64,000 nucleotides of DNA. Origin: PNAI01 sp035574295. Lineage in GTDB: Bacteria; Pseudomonadota; Alphaproteobacteria; Rhizobiales; Xanthobacteraceae. The stretch's first letter is position 1. Each line of letters begins with the position of its first letter. Where the stretch lies: NCBI GenBank assembly GCA_035574295.1, contig DATLYX010000066.1, positions 1 through 64,000 of the forward strand, in the 5' to 3' direction. Both the position numbers and the translations under genes were made by a program. This document shows, in pieces, positions 32,825-40,116 of the stretch. The notes below the pieces were generated by a model. That model was given only the letters and a program-made list of their open reading frames with translations, did not search any database and was not told the origin of the DNA.

Positions 32825-33949
32825 ATGATTGACGCGCTCGCCTCCGCGAAAGACCGCAGGCCGGCGCAGGCGTCGGAAAAGCAGGGGCGCGCCCGGCGCC
32901 ACTATCGTTTCGTTCCGTTGCTGATTGCCGCTCTGGCCATGGCGTTCGGCCTGTGGAGCGGCCTGTTGCGGCTGGGGTTCGCCTTGCCGGGCGCCTCGCT
33001 GACCGCGGCGGATTTGCACGGCGCATTCATGATCTCCGGTTTTCTCGGCACGGTCATCTCGCTTGAGCGGGCGGTCGCGCTCGGCCGCGGCTGGGGTTAC
33101 GCGGCGCCGGCGTTGTCGGCGATCGGGGCGGTGGCGCTCATGTTCGGTACGCCGTATGCCGCAGGCTTGGCCTTCATACTCGCGGGCGCGGTTCTCTTTC
33201 TTGCCACGGCAAGCCTGGCTGTCCGTCGTTTCGATCTGTCGATCTTCGCGCTTGCGCTGGCCGTCGCATGCTGGATCATCGGCATCCTCCTGTGGCTGCA
33301 AGGCCATCCGATGCCCTCGGTGGCCGGCTGGTGGCTCAATTTTCTCGTTCTCACCATCGCGGCCGAGCGGCTGGAGCTCAGCCGCATCGTGCGCGTCGCG
33401 CAGTCCGCTCAGATCCTGTTCCTGCTTGCCGCCGCCATGCCGCTGATCGGCGCCGCGCGCAGCGAGCTTTCCGGCTTGAACGCGCCTTTTACCGCCGTGG
33501 GCCTGCTCGGGCTTGCCGTCTGGCTTCTGCGCCACGATGTGGCCCGCCGCATCCTCGGTCAGGCCGGGCAGCCGCGGTTTCTCGCCTGCTCCGTCATTGC
33601 CGGGCAGGTCTGGCTCGCGGCGGCGGGCCTGTTGCTTCTGTTCGCATCGCCGGCCGGCGGCGGGTTCATTTATGACGCGGTCGTGCATGCGCTCGCCATC
33701 GGATTCGTCTTCTCCATGATATTCGGGCATGCAACGATCATCCTGCCGGCGGTAACCGGCCTCCGCATCGGATTTCATCGCTCAGCCTACGGCGCGCTCG
33801 CATTGCTGCATCTTTCCGTGCTCGCCCGCGTGGCCGCCAATCTCCTTGAAAGACCGGACCTGCGGGCGGCAACTGGAATACTGACGATCGCCGCGCTCCT
33901 CGCATATGCATTGACGATTGTGGCCGGATCACAGCGCAGACTAACCTAG
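32825..33949 (+). CDS. NnrS-like polytopic membrane protein
   Basis: 374 residues with about 11 hydrophobic helices. Conserved-looking His in DLHGAFMISGFLGT, in ERAVALG-flanked helix ends and in FSMIFGHATIILP. The pattern resembles NnrS and heme-copper oxidase subunit I relatives, some of which bind heme and copper and protect against NO. No cytochrome c site or catalytic subunit II nearby. The name is tentative; the DUF59 partner and nearby Dnr, hemerythrin and DUF2249 genes support an NO/anaerobic role. Confidence 0.6.
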   Translation: MIDALASAKDRRPAQASEKQGRARRHYRFVPLLIAALAMAFGLWSGLLRLGFALPGASLTAADLHGAFMISGFLGTVISLERAVALGRGWGYAAPALSAIGAVALMFGTPYAAGLAFILAGAVLFLATASLAVRRFDLSIFALALAVACWIIGILLWLQGHPMPSVAGWWLNFLVLTIAAERLELSRIVRVAQSAQILFLLAAAMPLIGAARSELSGLNAPFTAVGLLGLAVWLLRHDVARRILGQAGQPRFLACSVIAGQVWLAAAGLLLLFASPAGGGFIYDAVVHALAIGFVFSMIFGHATIILPAVTGLRIGFHRSAYGALALLHLSVLARVAANLLERPDLRAATGILTIAALLAYALTIVAGSQRRLT

Positions 33950-33983
33950 CGATTGCCGTCAATTCCGGTAGTCGCTCAAGACT

Positions 33984-34709
33984 TCAGCGCAAAATCCGCA
34001 ATGTGCCGCGCACCGCACCGCGGTCGTCCGAAGCCAAATGGCGCAGCTTCGCAATGTCGCTGATCGAGACATGCGAGGCATGCACCACGACCCCAAGTGA
34101 TTTCAGTTTGGCGAATGCGCGCGACAGCGATTCCGGCTTCAATCCAAGGCGCGCCGCAATCAGAACCTTGTCATAGGGCAGCACGATGTCGCACGAGCCT
34201 TGCTGGGCGGACGTGAGCGAGACGAGAAATTCCGCAACCCGTTGTATCCCGCTTTGCGCCTTGAGTTGCTCCACCTGTTGCACGAGGTGATGCAAGTGCT
34301 GCGATGTCGAAGCGATCATCGCCAGGGCGATATCCGGGCTCTCGCGGATGCAGCGCACGATATGGTCCGCCGGAATGCGCACCACGCGCGCGTCGCTGAC
34401 CGCCTGGGCCGTCGCCGGGAACCGGGTTCCGGTGAAGGCCACCGCTTCCGCGAAACTGTCCCCTTTTGTCATGATGTGGATCACCGTCTCGTCGCCGGCG
34501 ATGGTGATGCGGTAGAGCTTCACCCAGCCGTCGATGACGATGAAGAACGCCGTTGCCGGGTCCCCCTGGCGGAACAGCGTCTCGTGCGCCTTCAGCATGA
34601 TGGCCGAGGCGGGGGCAATGATGTGCTCCACCGTCTCGGGCTTCAGGCCCCGGAAAACGGCGATGCGCGAGATGATCTGAAGGTCGCCGGCCGTAAGTTT
34701 CGAGGGCAT
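33984..34709 (-). CDS. CRP/FNR-family transcription regulator, Dnr-like
   Basis: 241 residues. Cyclic-nucleotide-binding-type sensor domain (LFRQGDPATAFFIVIDGWVKLYR), long dimer helix, then winged helix. The recognition helix LGLKPESLSRAFAKL has E-xx-SR, the residues by which FNR-type proteins read TTGAT half sites. No N-terminal Cys cluster, so it is not an O2-sensing Fe-S FNR; similarity is to Dnr, the heme-dependent NO sensor of pseudomonads. It is the best local candidate to bind the TTGAY-N4-RTCAA sites in this window (inference). Convergent with the NnrS-like gene. Confidence 0.85.
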   Translation of the reverse strand: MPSKLTAGDLQIISRIAVFRGLKPETVEHIIAPASAIMLKAHETLFRQGDPATAFFIVIDGWVKLYRITIAGDETVIHIMTKGDSFAEAVAFTGTRFPATAQAVSDARVVRIPADHIVRCIRESPDIALAMIASTSQHLHHLVQQVEQLKAQSGIQRVAEFLVSLTSAQQGSCDIVLPYDKVLIAARLGLKPESLSRAFAKLKSLGVVVHASHVSISDIAKLRHLASDDRGAVRGTLRILR

Positions 34710-34900
34710 CGCAGATCACCCACCCATCGGGTTGGCATGTTGGCGTTTCGGCTCCATAGGGGCCTCGGGAAGCCCAAACCCTGGCCAACGTTAAAGAATC
34801 TCATCCGGTCCGGCCATAGGCCATTGCGGCGCGGATCCCGGGCGTCAGGAAGGCTGGAACGCATCCAATTTGCGGCTCCGGAATGGGACAGGGGCGGGGC
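34710..34900. other. Intergenic region upstream of the Dnr-like regulator
   Basis: First part of a 394-bp stretch without a protein gene (34710-35103). Nothing coding is seen; it should hold the regulator's own promoter on the minus strand, but no clear -35/-10 pair stands out. Confidence 0.4.
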
Positions 34901-34914
34901 TTGATCGAAGTCAA
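34901..34914. promoter_or_regulatory. FNR/Dnr/FixK-type site upstream of the candidate sRNA
   Basis: TTGAT-CGAA-GTCAA. Toward the plus strand it predicts a start near 34949 with -10 GCTAAA (34938-34943). No good -10 toward the minus strand. Confidence 0.65.
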
Positions 34915-34948
34915 GGCACCCGGCGTCGATTTGCGTTGCTAAAGGACC

Positions 34949-35038
34949 ACTTGGTTCCATCTCCCTTGGGTGGAACCCTTCGTGGTCGACGCGTTTCCTC
35001 CCCGAGGCATTGGCGTCCGCGTCGACCACGACCTTTTT
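34949..35038 (+). ncRNA. Candidate small regulatory RNA, about 90 nt
   Basis: Between the FNR-type promoter and the hemerythrin gene. Two hairpins: GGTTCCA (34953-34959) pairs with TGGAACC (34971-34977), with CTCCCTTGGG-rich loop; TCGTGGTCGACGCG (34980-34993) pairs perfectly with CGCGTCGACCACGA (35018-35031), followed two bases later by TTTTT (35034-35038), a good intrinsic terminator. The long hairpin's loop contains TTTCCTCCCC, an anti-Shine-Dalgarno-like stretch, partly in a CCTC/GAGG mini-stem. C-rich loops of this kind occur in alphaproteobacterial trans-acting sRNAs. It could instead be an attenuator leader of the hemerythrin gene. Transcription is not shown. Confidence 0.55.
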
Positions 35039-35103
35039 CCGGGGCTCGTGTGGGCCCGGCCACGTGGCCTGGCTCTCTGATTGCGGCCCCAGGGCCTTGC
35101 GCG

Positions 35104-35535
35104 ATGATCGCGAGTGCGATTCCCCCCTTGATCGGCCCCAAGCATGCCCTGGGCCACGCGCTGATCGATGCCGATCATTCGGCGATCGCCGACGCCTGGT
35201 TGCGCGCCGTGAGTTGCGAGCCGATCCAGTTCCCTTTCCTGATCGCACGGTTAAGGAAGCTGATGAAGACGCACTTCGACAATGAAGCGCGGTTGATGCA
35301 ATCGGCCGGCGGAACGTTATGCGCGTGCCATCGCAACGAGCATCGCGCCTTGCTTGGGCTTTGCGATCAGGCCGCCGCCTTGAGTCCCGATAATTGGCAC
35401 CGCGCGCAGTCGCTCTTGCGCCGGCGGCTGCCCAGGATGATGCGCAGTCATATCGCCTGCATGGACCAGATCGTCGTGCTATTCATCAACAGCGCCGGCA
35501 TAGATCGCTGCGGCGGTGAAAGTATTTTCAACTGA
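35104..35535 (+). CDS. Bacteriohemerythrin-like protein
   Basis: 143 residues with the four-helix hemerythrin ligand pattern: His in GHALIDADHSAI, HFDNEARLM (HxxxE), HRNEH and MRSHIACMD. Binds O2 (or NO) at a di-iron site in the cytoplasm. ATG 35104 is chosen from domain limits; the same frame is open from 34870 but that part overlaps the FNR-type site and candidate sRNA and has no protein-like character. The ribosome site is weak. Expression may be by read-through of the terminator at 35038. Confidence 0.75.
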   Translation: MIASAIPPLIGPKHALGHALIDADHSAIADAWLRAVSCEPIQFPFLIARLRKLMKTHFDNEARLMQSAGGTLCACHRNEHRALLGLCDQAAALSPDNWHRAQSLLRRRLPRMMRSHIACMDQIVVLFINSAGIDRCGGESIFN

Positions 35536-35600
35536 AAACTTTCGGCTGCGCGAGATGTGCCAGCGGGGTTTTCGCGCGCATGGCTGACGGGCGGAGTGAT

Positions 35601-35842
35601 TCCTAAAGCGTGATGAATTGAAATTGCCTCGTGTCCCGGGCGCAGCGCGGAGCGTAAGCGGTGCGGTGCGCTTCAGGGGACCATACAAGGGGATCAACGC
35701 TGAAAATTGTCACCGCTACACGGCGCTGTGCGGCATCGCCCTTGGCGGTCCCGGATCAGCGGTGCACCGCTACACGCCTAGCAGGCGCTACGCGCTGCAC
35801 CGCATCCGGGACGTGCCAAACTCACCTCATCACGCTTTAGGA
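35601..35842. repeat. Intergenic repeat with 16-bp perfect terminal inverted repeats (copy 2)
   Basis: Occupies the 301-bp stretch 35536-35836 without a gene. Ends TCCTAAAGCGTGATGA (35601-35616) and TCATCACGCTTTAGGA (35827-35842). Inside is one unit of the kind repeated three times at 20926-21477: it opens TCCCGGGCGCAGCG (35633) and closes GCACCGCATCCGGGACGTG (35818). The right end supplies the TAA stop codon of the Rrf2 gene. No transposase or target duplication is obvious. Confidence 0.8.
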
Positions 35843-36289
35843 GGCTACCGCCCGGGTTCGCTTTCCGGCGGGCGTCTCGCCCGCGCGTCGTCGCTCGATC
35901 AGCTTGAGCATGGTCTCGATGGTGAACGAGCCGAGCGTCGCGCGCGCGATGTCGTCGATCTCGTCCAGCACTTCGCGCAGAGCGCGTCCTTCGCGCGTCG
36001 ACTCCTCCGCTCCGGCGTTGCCGTTCGCTGAACGCAAATCTTCGAACAGCTCGATGATGTCGAGCAGCGTGGTGCGTCGGGCATTGCCGCTGAATTGGTA
36101 TCCGCCGCCGGCCCCCCGTGTGGAGCGCACAAGGCCGGCGCGCACCATCACCAGCATCACCTTCGCGAGATGGTGGTTTGAAACCCTGTATTTCCGGCCG
36201 ATGTCGGCCACCGAATATTGCCGCTCCGGATGCGCCGCCAATTCCAGCAGCGCAAGGATGGCAAGACGACTCGAAATCTGCAGCTTCAT
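35837..36289 (-). CDS. Rrf2-family transcription regulator
   Basis: 150 residues. Winged helix at the N terminus (MKLQISSRLAILALLELAAHP, YRVSNHHLAKVMLVMVRAGLV, RGAGGGYQFSG). The three Cys that hold the Fe-S cluster in NsrR and IscR are absent (no Cys in the protein), so it senses by another means or is constitutive. ATG 36289 matches the family start. Probably co-transcribed with the GNAT gene 46 nt upstream. The neighbouring DUF2249/NnrS-like genes make it a likely local regulator; the palindrome at 36890 is a candidate operator. Its stop codon is inside the repeat element. Confidence 0.82.
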   Translation of the reverse strand: MKLQISSRLAILALLELAAHPERQYSVADIGRKYRVSNHHLAKVMLVMVRAGLVRSTRGAGGGYQFSGNARRTTLLDIIELFEDLRSANGNAGAEESTREGRALREVLDEIDDIARATLGSFTIETMLKLIERRRAGETPAGKRTRAVAS

Positions 36290-36335
36290 GATGATCCGAT
36301 TCTCGGCCGGCGGGTGCTGACACGACGTCGGCCCC

Positions 36336-36824
36336 TCAATCGAGCTCCTTCTCAAGCTGAATGTAGGGTCCCGCCATCATGCCTTCGCCGCGAAAGAACA
36401 GCAGGTGCAGGCGATTGTCGCGCGCCACCATGGTCCGCATCTTGCGCACGCCGGATTTCACGAATTCGTCGGAGATCGCAGCGAGTAGCTGATGCCCGAT
36501 GCCCTGCAGGCGGGCGCGCGGCTCGACCGACAGCGCGAACACCCAGCCGCACGGCGCCGAGCCGAACTCCCAGGCCCTGACTTCGCCGATGATGAAGCCC
36601 AATATGGGCATGCGGGGGGTCGGCGTCCGCGGCTCGGCAATCAGAAAATGCCGCCCTTGCACGCGGCTCTTTCCGTAGCGTTCGAAAACGTCCTGCCAAT
36701 AGTCCGGCTTGGCGAGCCCGGTGATGCGTTCGTCGAGGGCGATCACGTGCGGAATGTCGGCGGCGGTGACGCGCCGCACCGTGAACCCTGCGGTCCGAGC
36801 CGCGGTCCGTTTGCCTTTGGCCAT
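36336..36824 (-). CDS. GNAT-family N-acetyltransferase
   Basis: 162 residues. GNAT fold: TVRRVTAADIPHVIALDERITG at the start, then the acetyl-CoA-binding region FALSVEPRARLQGIGHQLL (R/QxxGxG/A type) and IRKM-like C-terminal strands. ATG 36824 has GGAAGGA 8 nt upstream; the open frame upstream to 37370 runs antisense to DUF2249. Third GNAT of this type in the region (others 38546 and 39104). Substrate unknown; protein-lysine acetylation is one possibility. Confidence 0.75.
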   Translation of the reverse strand: MAKGKRTAARTAGFTVRRVTAADIPHVIALDERITGLAKPDYWQDVFERYGKSRVQGRHFLIAEPRTPTPRMPILGFIIGEVRAWEFGSAPCGWVFALSVEPRARLQGIGHQLLAAISDEFVKSGVRKMRTMVARDNRLHLLFFRGEGMMAGPYIQLEKELD

Positions 36825-36889
36825 CGCGCCGATCCTTCCGCGCCGTCCCGCAGTCTTGCGAATCTGCCGCCTCCGGGAAATACCGTAGG

Positions 36890-36908
36890 CGAAAATTGCG
36901 CATTTTCG
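36890..36908. promoter_or_regulatory. Palindrome between the divergent GNAT-Rrf2 and DUF2249-NnrS-like operons
   Basis: CGAAAAT, 5-nt spacer TGCGC, ATTTTCG: perfect 7-bp arms. Position between divergent units that include an Rrf2 gene suggests an operator. A TATCAT-like -10 follows at about 36917. Confidence 0.45.
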
Positions 36909-36977
36909 TACTAAATTATCATAACCGCGGCGGAGGCGTGCCTCGCGGCGCGACGGCGCGGGTGGTGAGGGCATCTC

Positions 36978-37259
36978 GTGCACTGTGCAAGACCAAACGA
37001 CGATGCGCGCATCTGGCGGACGCCGGAGGCCGTGCACGTGGATTTGCGCGGGCTCGAGCCGCCCGAACCCTTGGTGATCGTGCTCCGCATGATCGATTGC
37101 GGAGAGGTTGACGACGTTCTCATCGCCCATTTCGATCGCGAGCCGATCTTCCTCTACCCGGAACTCATCGATCGCGGCTGGACCCACGAGATCATTGCCT
37201 CCGAATGCGGTTCCTGCGCGAGTGAAGTGAGGCTGTGCATCAGACGGTACGCCGCATGA
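36978..37259 (+). CDS. DUF2249 protein
   Basis: 93 residues. VHVDLRGLEPPEPLVIVL, HFDREPIFLYPELIDRGW are typical of DUF2249, small TusA-like-fold proteins found in denitrification and NO-response loci, often beside hemerythrins and NnrS. GTG start at 36978 with GAGGG 6 nt upstream; no in-frame ATG is near. Its stop overlaps the ATG of the following membrane protein gene (ATGA). Confidence 0.78.
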   Translation: MHCARPNDDARIWRTPEAVHVDLRGLEPPEPLVIVLRMIDCGEVDDVLIAHFDREPIFLYPELIDRGWTHEIIASECGSCASEVRLCIRRYAA

Positions 37260-38524
37260 CGTTGGCAGCCGGCTTTCTGGGAGGCGCCGCAAGCCGGCTG
37301 CTACCGGCATCGGTTCCGTTCCGCTACTTCGGCTCGGCGGCGGCCTTTCATGTGTTGATCTGGCCGGCATTGTTTGCCGGCGCAGATCAGCTCACGGGCT
37401 TCCGCGGCGGACCAGGGCCGGTGCTGGCCGGGTTGCACCTTCTGACGCTGGGCGTGCTGACCACGACCGCGATGGGCGCCTCGGCACAGCTTCTTCCGGT
37501 TGCAACTCGGCGGGCGCTTGCGGCGGTCTGGCCGGTGAAACTGGTTTTCTGGCTCACGATGCCCGGCATGACCGCACTGTTCGTCGGCATGTACCGGCTC
37601 GACATCGCAATCACCATCGCGGGTGGGAGCGTGACGGCATTGGGCCTCGTGCTGTTTGCCGCGCTGCTTGCCGACAATCTTCGGCGCGCCGGCAGCCTGC
37701 CCGTTGTCGCGGCCTACGGCTGGGCCGCCCTCTGCTGTCTTCTCTTGCTCGTGATTCTCGGCCTCCTGCTCGCGGTGGATTATGAACTCGGGTTTTTGGC
37801 GGATCACAGCGCCGTCGCCCTCGCGCATCTCGTTCTCGGCGGTTTCGGTTTTATGGGCCTGCTTGCGCTCGGCTTCAGCCACGTGCTGGTGCCGATGTTC
37901 GCGCTCGCATCGTCGCCGCCGAAAACTCCTTCCTGGGCTGGATTTGTCCTGGCGGTCGCAGCGGTCGTTCTCGGCAGCGCGGGCGCGCTTCTCGATAGCC
38001 GCTTTGTGCTTTCCGCCGCGGCGCTGTTCGGGATTGCCGCCGCCGCCGTTCATCTTTGGCTGATGCAGCACGCGTTGGCGACCGGCATGCGCAAGCGTCT
38101 CGGCTTGTCGTTCCTGCTCATTCGCGGCTCATGGGCGATGCTGTTGGCAACTCCCCTCGTCGGGTTGCTCGGCCTGTACGGCTATCTCGGTCCCAACGGC
38201 GCCACGTTGTTCGGCTTTCTCTTGTTCGGTGGTTGGCTGCTCACGTTCCTGCTCGGCATATTGCAGCGCATCCTGCCGTTCCTGGCGTCCATGCACGCGG
38301 GCAAATCGGCCGGCACACCGCCGCGCATGTCCGAACTGGCCGCCTCCGCGCCGCTCAAATTGCACGCGGCCTGTCACCTGCTCGCGCTTGCTTTCATTGC
38401 GGCGGGGATCGTCGCGGATGCAGCCGTGCTGACGCAAATCGGCTGCGTGGTTGGCCTTTTCGGTGCGCTGGCATTCGCCGCCTTCACCGCCGACATCTTG
38501 CGCCGCATATTCCCGGTGCGTTGA
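37256..38524 (+). CDS. NnrS-like/heme-copper-type polytopic membrane protein
   Basis: 422 residues, about 12 hydrophobic helices. His and aromatic residues sit at helix ends (HLLTLGVLTTTAMGASAQLLP, LAHLVLGGFGFMGLLALGFSH), as in cbb3-oxidase subunit I relatives and NnrS. ATG 37256 overlaps the DUF2249 stop by 4 nt; a GTG at 37235 is too close to its GAGG. No catalytic partner subunit nearby. Likely works with DUF2249 and the hemerythrins in NO or redox homeostasis (inference). Confidence 0.65.
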   Translation: MTLAAGFLGGAASRLLPASVPFRYFGSAAAFHVLIWPALFAGADQLTGFRGGPGPVLAGLHLLTLGVLTTTAMGASAQLLPVATRRALAAVWPVKLVFWLTMPGMTALFVGMYRLDIAITIAGGSVTALGLVLFAALLADNLRRAGSLPVVAAYGWAALCCLLLLVILGLLLAVDYELGFLADHSAVALAHLVLGGFGFMGLLALGFSHVLVPMFALASSPPKTPSWAGFVLAVAAVVLGSAGALLDSRFVLSAAALFGIAAAAVHLWLMQHALATGMRKRLGLSFLLIRGSWAMLLATPLVGLLGLYGYLGPNGATLFGFLLFGGWLLTFLLGILQRILPFLASMHAGKSAGTPPRMSELAASAPLKLHAACHLLALAFIAAGIVADAAVLTQIGCVVGLFGALAFAAFTADILRRIFPVR

Positions 38525-38545
38525 CCGCCGAAAGATTTTGTCTGC

Positions 38546-39091
38546 TCACTTTCGGATGGCATAATTGAGACAGAGCTGTTGCGAGGTGCGGAAGCCGCAA
38601 CGATCCAAAAACGCCAGCAGATCGTGATTGTGCCAGTCGACCTCGGTGCGGATGCGTTCGACCCGCAAGGTCTGCAGATTGACCAGCAATTGCGACAGCA
38701 AGGCCCGGCCGACGCCCTGATTGCGGAAATCCGGATCGACGCCGATCGTATCCATGACCGCGGTCGGCTCCAGGCGACCGAATTCGCCGAAATCCACCCG
38801 CGCCATGATGAATCCCACCGGGATTCCGTTCTGCTCGGCGACGAGAGAAACGCGGATATCCGACTCATTCAGCGCCTCGCGCATCTTTTGCCGAAAATAT
38901 TCCGCGCGGTCGCGGCCGGTGATGCGGCGGTCGATGCCGATCAGAGCCGCAAGGTCGCCTTCGGCCATGGCGCGCACGGGAATCCGGTCGCGCGCCAGCG
39001 GCCCGAAATCCGGTGCTGGAGGTTTGCCGTAATTGACCTCTCGCGGTTCGCCGACGCGATCCGGGATGACGATTTTCTGTTGTCCGGCCAT
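38546..39091 (-). CDS. GNAT-family N-acetyltransferase, last gene of the bcr operon
   Basis: 181 residues: an N-terminal tail (about 35 residues), then a GNAT domain, IPVRAMAEGDLAALIGIDRRITGRDRAEYF, acetyl-CoA loop VDPDFRNQGVGRALLSQL and NHDLLAFLDRCGF. AGGGA precedes ATG 39091. It begins 12 nt after the preceding GNAT and so belongs to the minus-strand operon that starts with had. R. palustris controls benzoate- and hydroxybenzoate-CoA ligases by GNAT-catalysed lysine acetylation; a similar role here is inference from position. Confidence 0.78.
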   Translation of the reverse strand: MAGQQKIVIPDRVGEPREVNYGKPPAPDFGPLARDRIPVRAMAEGDLAALIGIDRRITGRDRAEYFRQKMREALNESDIRVSLVAEQNGIPVGFIMARVDFGEFGRLEPTAVMDTIGVDPDFRNQGVGRALLSQLLVNLQTLRVERIRTEVDWHNHDLLAFLDRCGFRTSQQLCLNYAIRK

Positions 39092-39103
39092 GGCTGTCCC
39101 TGA

Positions 39104-39595
39104 TCACACGTCTTCGAGCGGCTCGGCCAGCGGTTCGGCGACCGGCCGTTCCAGCGCCAGCCGCGGCGCCAGCGCAAACCCCGACCCGGCAAAGAACCGC
39201 AACAGCTCATGATTCGACCACTCGACCTGCGAGTGCAGCGAAAGCACGTTTTTCTCGCCCAGGATCCGCACGAGCTCGGCCACGAGCGCCTGCCCGATCC
39301 CGCGTTCCCGGCTGCCGATGTCGACCCCCAGGGCGTCGAGCGCCGCGACCGCATCCGCCCTGCCGAACTCCCCGCGCAGAATGCGCGCCATGACAAAGCC
39401 CGCGAGCGATCCGCCTTGCGTGACCCCGACGTGGACGAAATCGTCCGGGCTCGCCTTGGCCGCCGCGAACCGCTTCTCAAAAAAAGCGCCGCGGCTGTAT
39501 CCGCTGTGCGCGCGGTCGATCGCGACGATCCGCTCCAGATCGTCGTCCGTCAGCGGGCGCACGCGCTCGGTCGCTGCTCGTTCGCTAATGGCCAT
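39104..39595 (-). CDS. GNAT-family N-acetyltransferase in the bcr operon
   Basis: 163 residues: VRPLTDDDLERIVAIDRAHSGYSRG, acetyl-CoA loop VDIGSRERGIGQALVAEL and WSNHELLRFFAGSGF. Paralogue of the GNAT at 38546 (same IDR start and NHxLLxF near the end). ATG 39595 has GAGG 6 nt upstream, and is 8 nt after the hemerythrin stop; the open frame further up would overlap the hemerythrin gene. Substrate unknown; acyl-CoA ligases or reductase subunits are candidates. Confidence 0.78.
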   Translation of the reverse strand: MAISERAATERVRPLTDDDLERIVAIDRAHSGYSRGAFFEKRFAAAKASPDDFVHVGVTQGGSLAGFVMARILRGEFGRADAVAALDALGVDIGSRERGIGQALVAELVRILGEKNVLSLHSQVEWSNHELLRFFAGSGFALAPRLALERPVAEPLAEPLEDV

Positions 39596-39603
39596 GCGCG
39601 ACC

Positions 39604-40107
39604 TCACGCCGATGCGACATAGTCCTCGTAAAGGCGCATTTCGGTGTCCGCATCCATGCTCTCCTCCAACAGCGGCAATAACGCCATTTCTTCCTTTTGC
39701 ACGTGCGCAAGCATGCGCTCGCACAGCTCTGAACCAAGCCGACAGAACTCGCTCCAAGCGGATTGATCGAAGCCGCCGTTTGCCGCCTGACGCGCCAGCG
39801 TCGCAAGCCTCGCCCCGAGCGGCCGCAACACCGTGTGTTCTTCGCTCAGATGCGCGCCGATGGCCGCATCCCCGGCGGCTTCGAGATAGGGGAAAAGCTG
39901 TTGTTCTTCGAAATCGAAATGCCGTGCGACCTCCGCTTCGACACCCGTGGAGAGATCGGACAGCAGCCGCGCGATACCGGCCTCCGTCGCATTGGGCGGT
40001 CCGCTGCGGCGAAACCGGGCGATCAGTTGCTCAAGACGCTCCATCAGCGCGATGGTGGCGCGGTGTTCCTCGTGCAGCGCCTGGCTCACTCGGTTTGCGA
40101 ACGACAT
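39604..40107 (-). CDS. Hemerythrin HHE domain protein in the bcr operon
   Basis: 167 residues, four-helix: HEEHRATIALMERLEQL, HFDFEEQQLFPYLE (HxxxE), HLSEEHTVLRPLG and HVQKEEMALLPLLEE, the two HHE repeats that bind a di-iron site. It lies 9 nt after the ferredoxin gene and 8 nt before a GNAT. Benzoyl-CoA reductase is inactivated by O2, so an O2-binding or -scavenging protein made with it makes sense (inference). Ribosome site weak; translation may be coupled. Confidence 0.85.
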   Translation of the reverse strand: MSFANRVSQALHEEHRATIALMERLEQLIARFRRSGPPNATEAGIARLLSDLSTGVEAEVARHFDFEEQQLFPYLEAAGDAAIGAHLSEEHTVLRPLGARLATLARQAANGGFDQSAWSEFCRLGSELCERMLAHVQKEEMALLPLLEESMDADTEMRLYEDYVASA

Positions 40108-40116
40108 GGCGGTCGC

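Noticed and set aside
34870..35103. N-terminal extension of the hemerythrin-like gene
   Set aside because: The in-frame stretch covers the FNR-type site, predicted promoter and sRNA hairpins, is Arg/Pro-rich and lies outside the hemerythrin fold.
37260..37370. Long minus-strand start for the GNAT gene at 37370
   Set aside because: The added 182 residues are antisense to DUF2249 and cross the palindrome at 36890; ATG 36824 has a good ribosome site.
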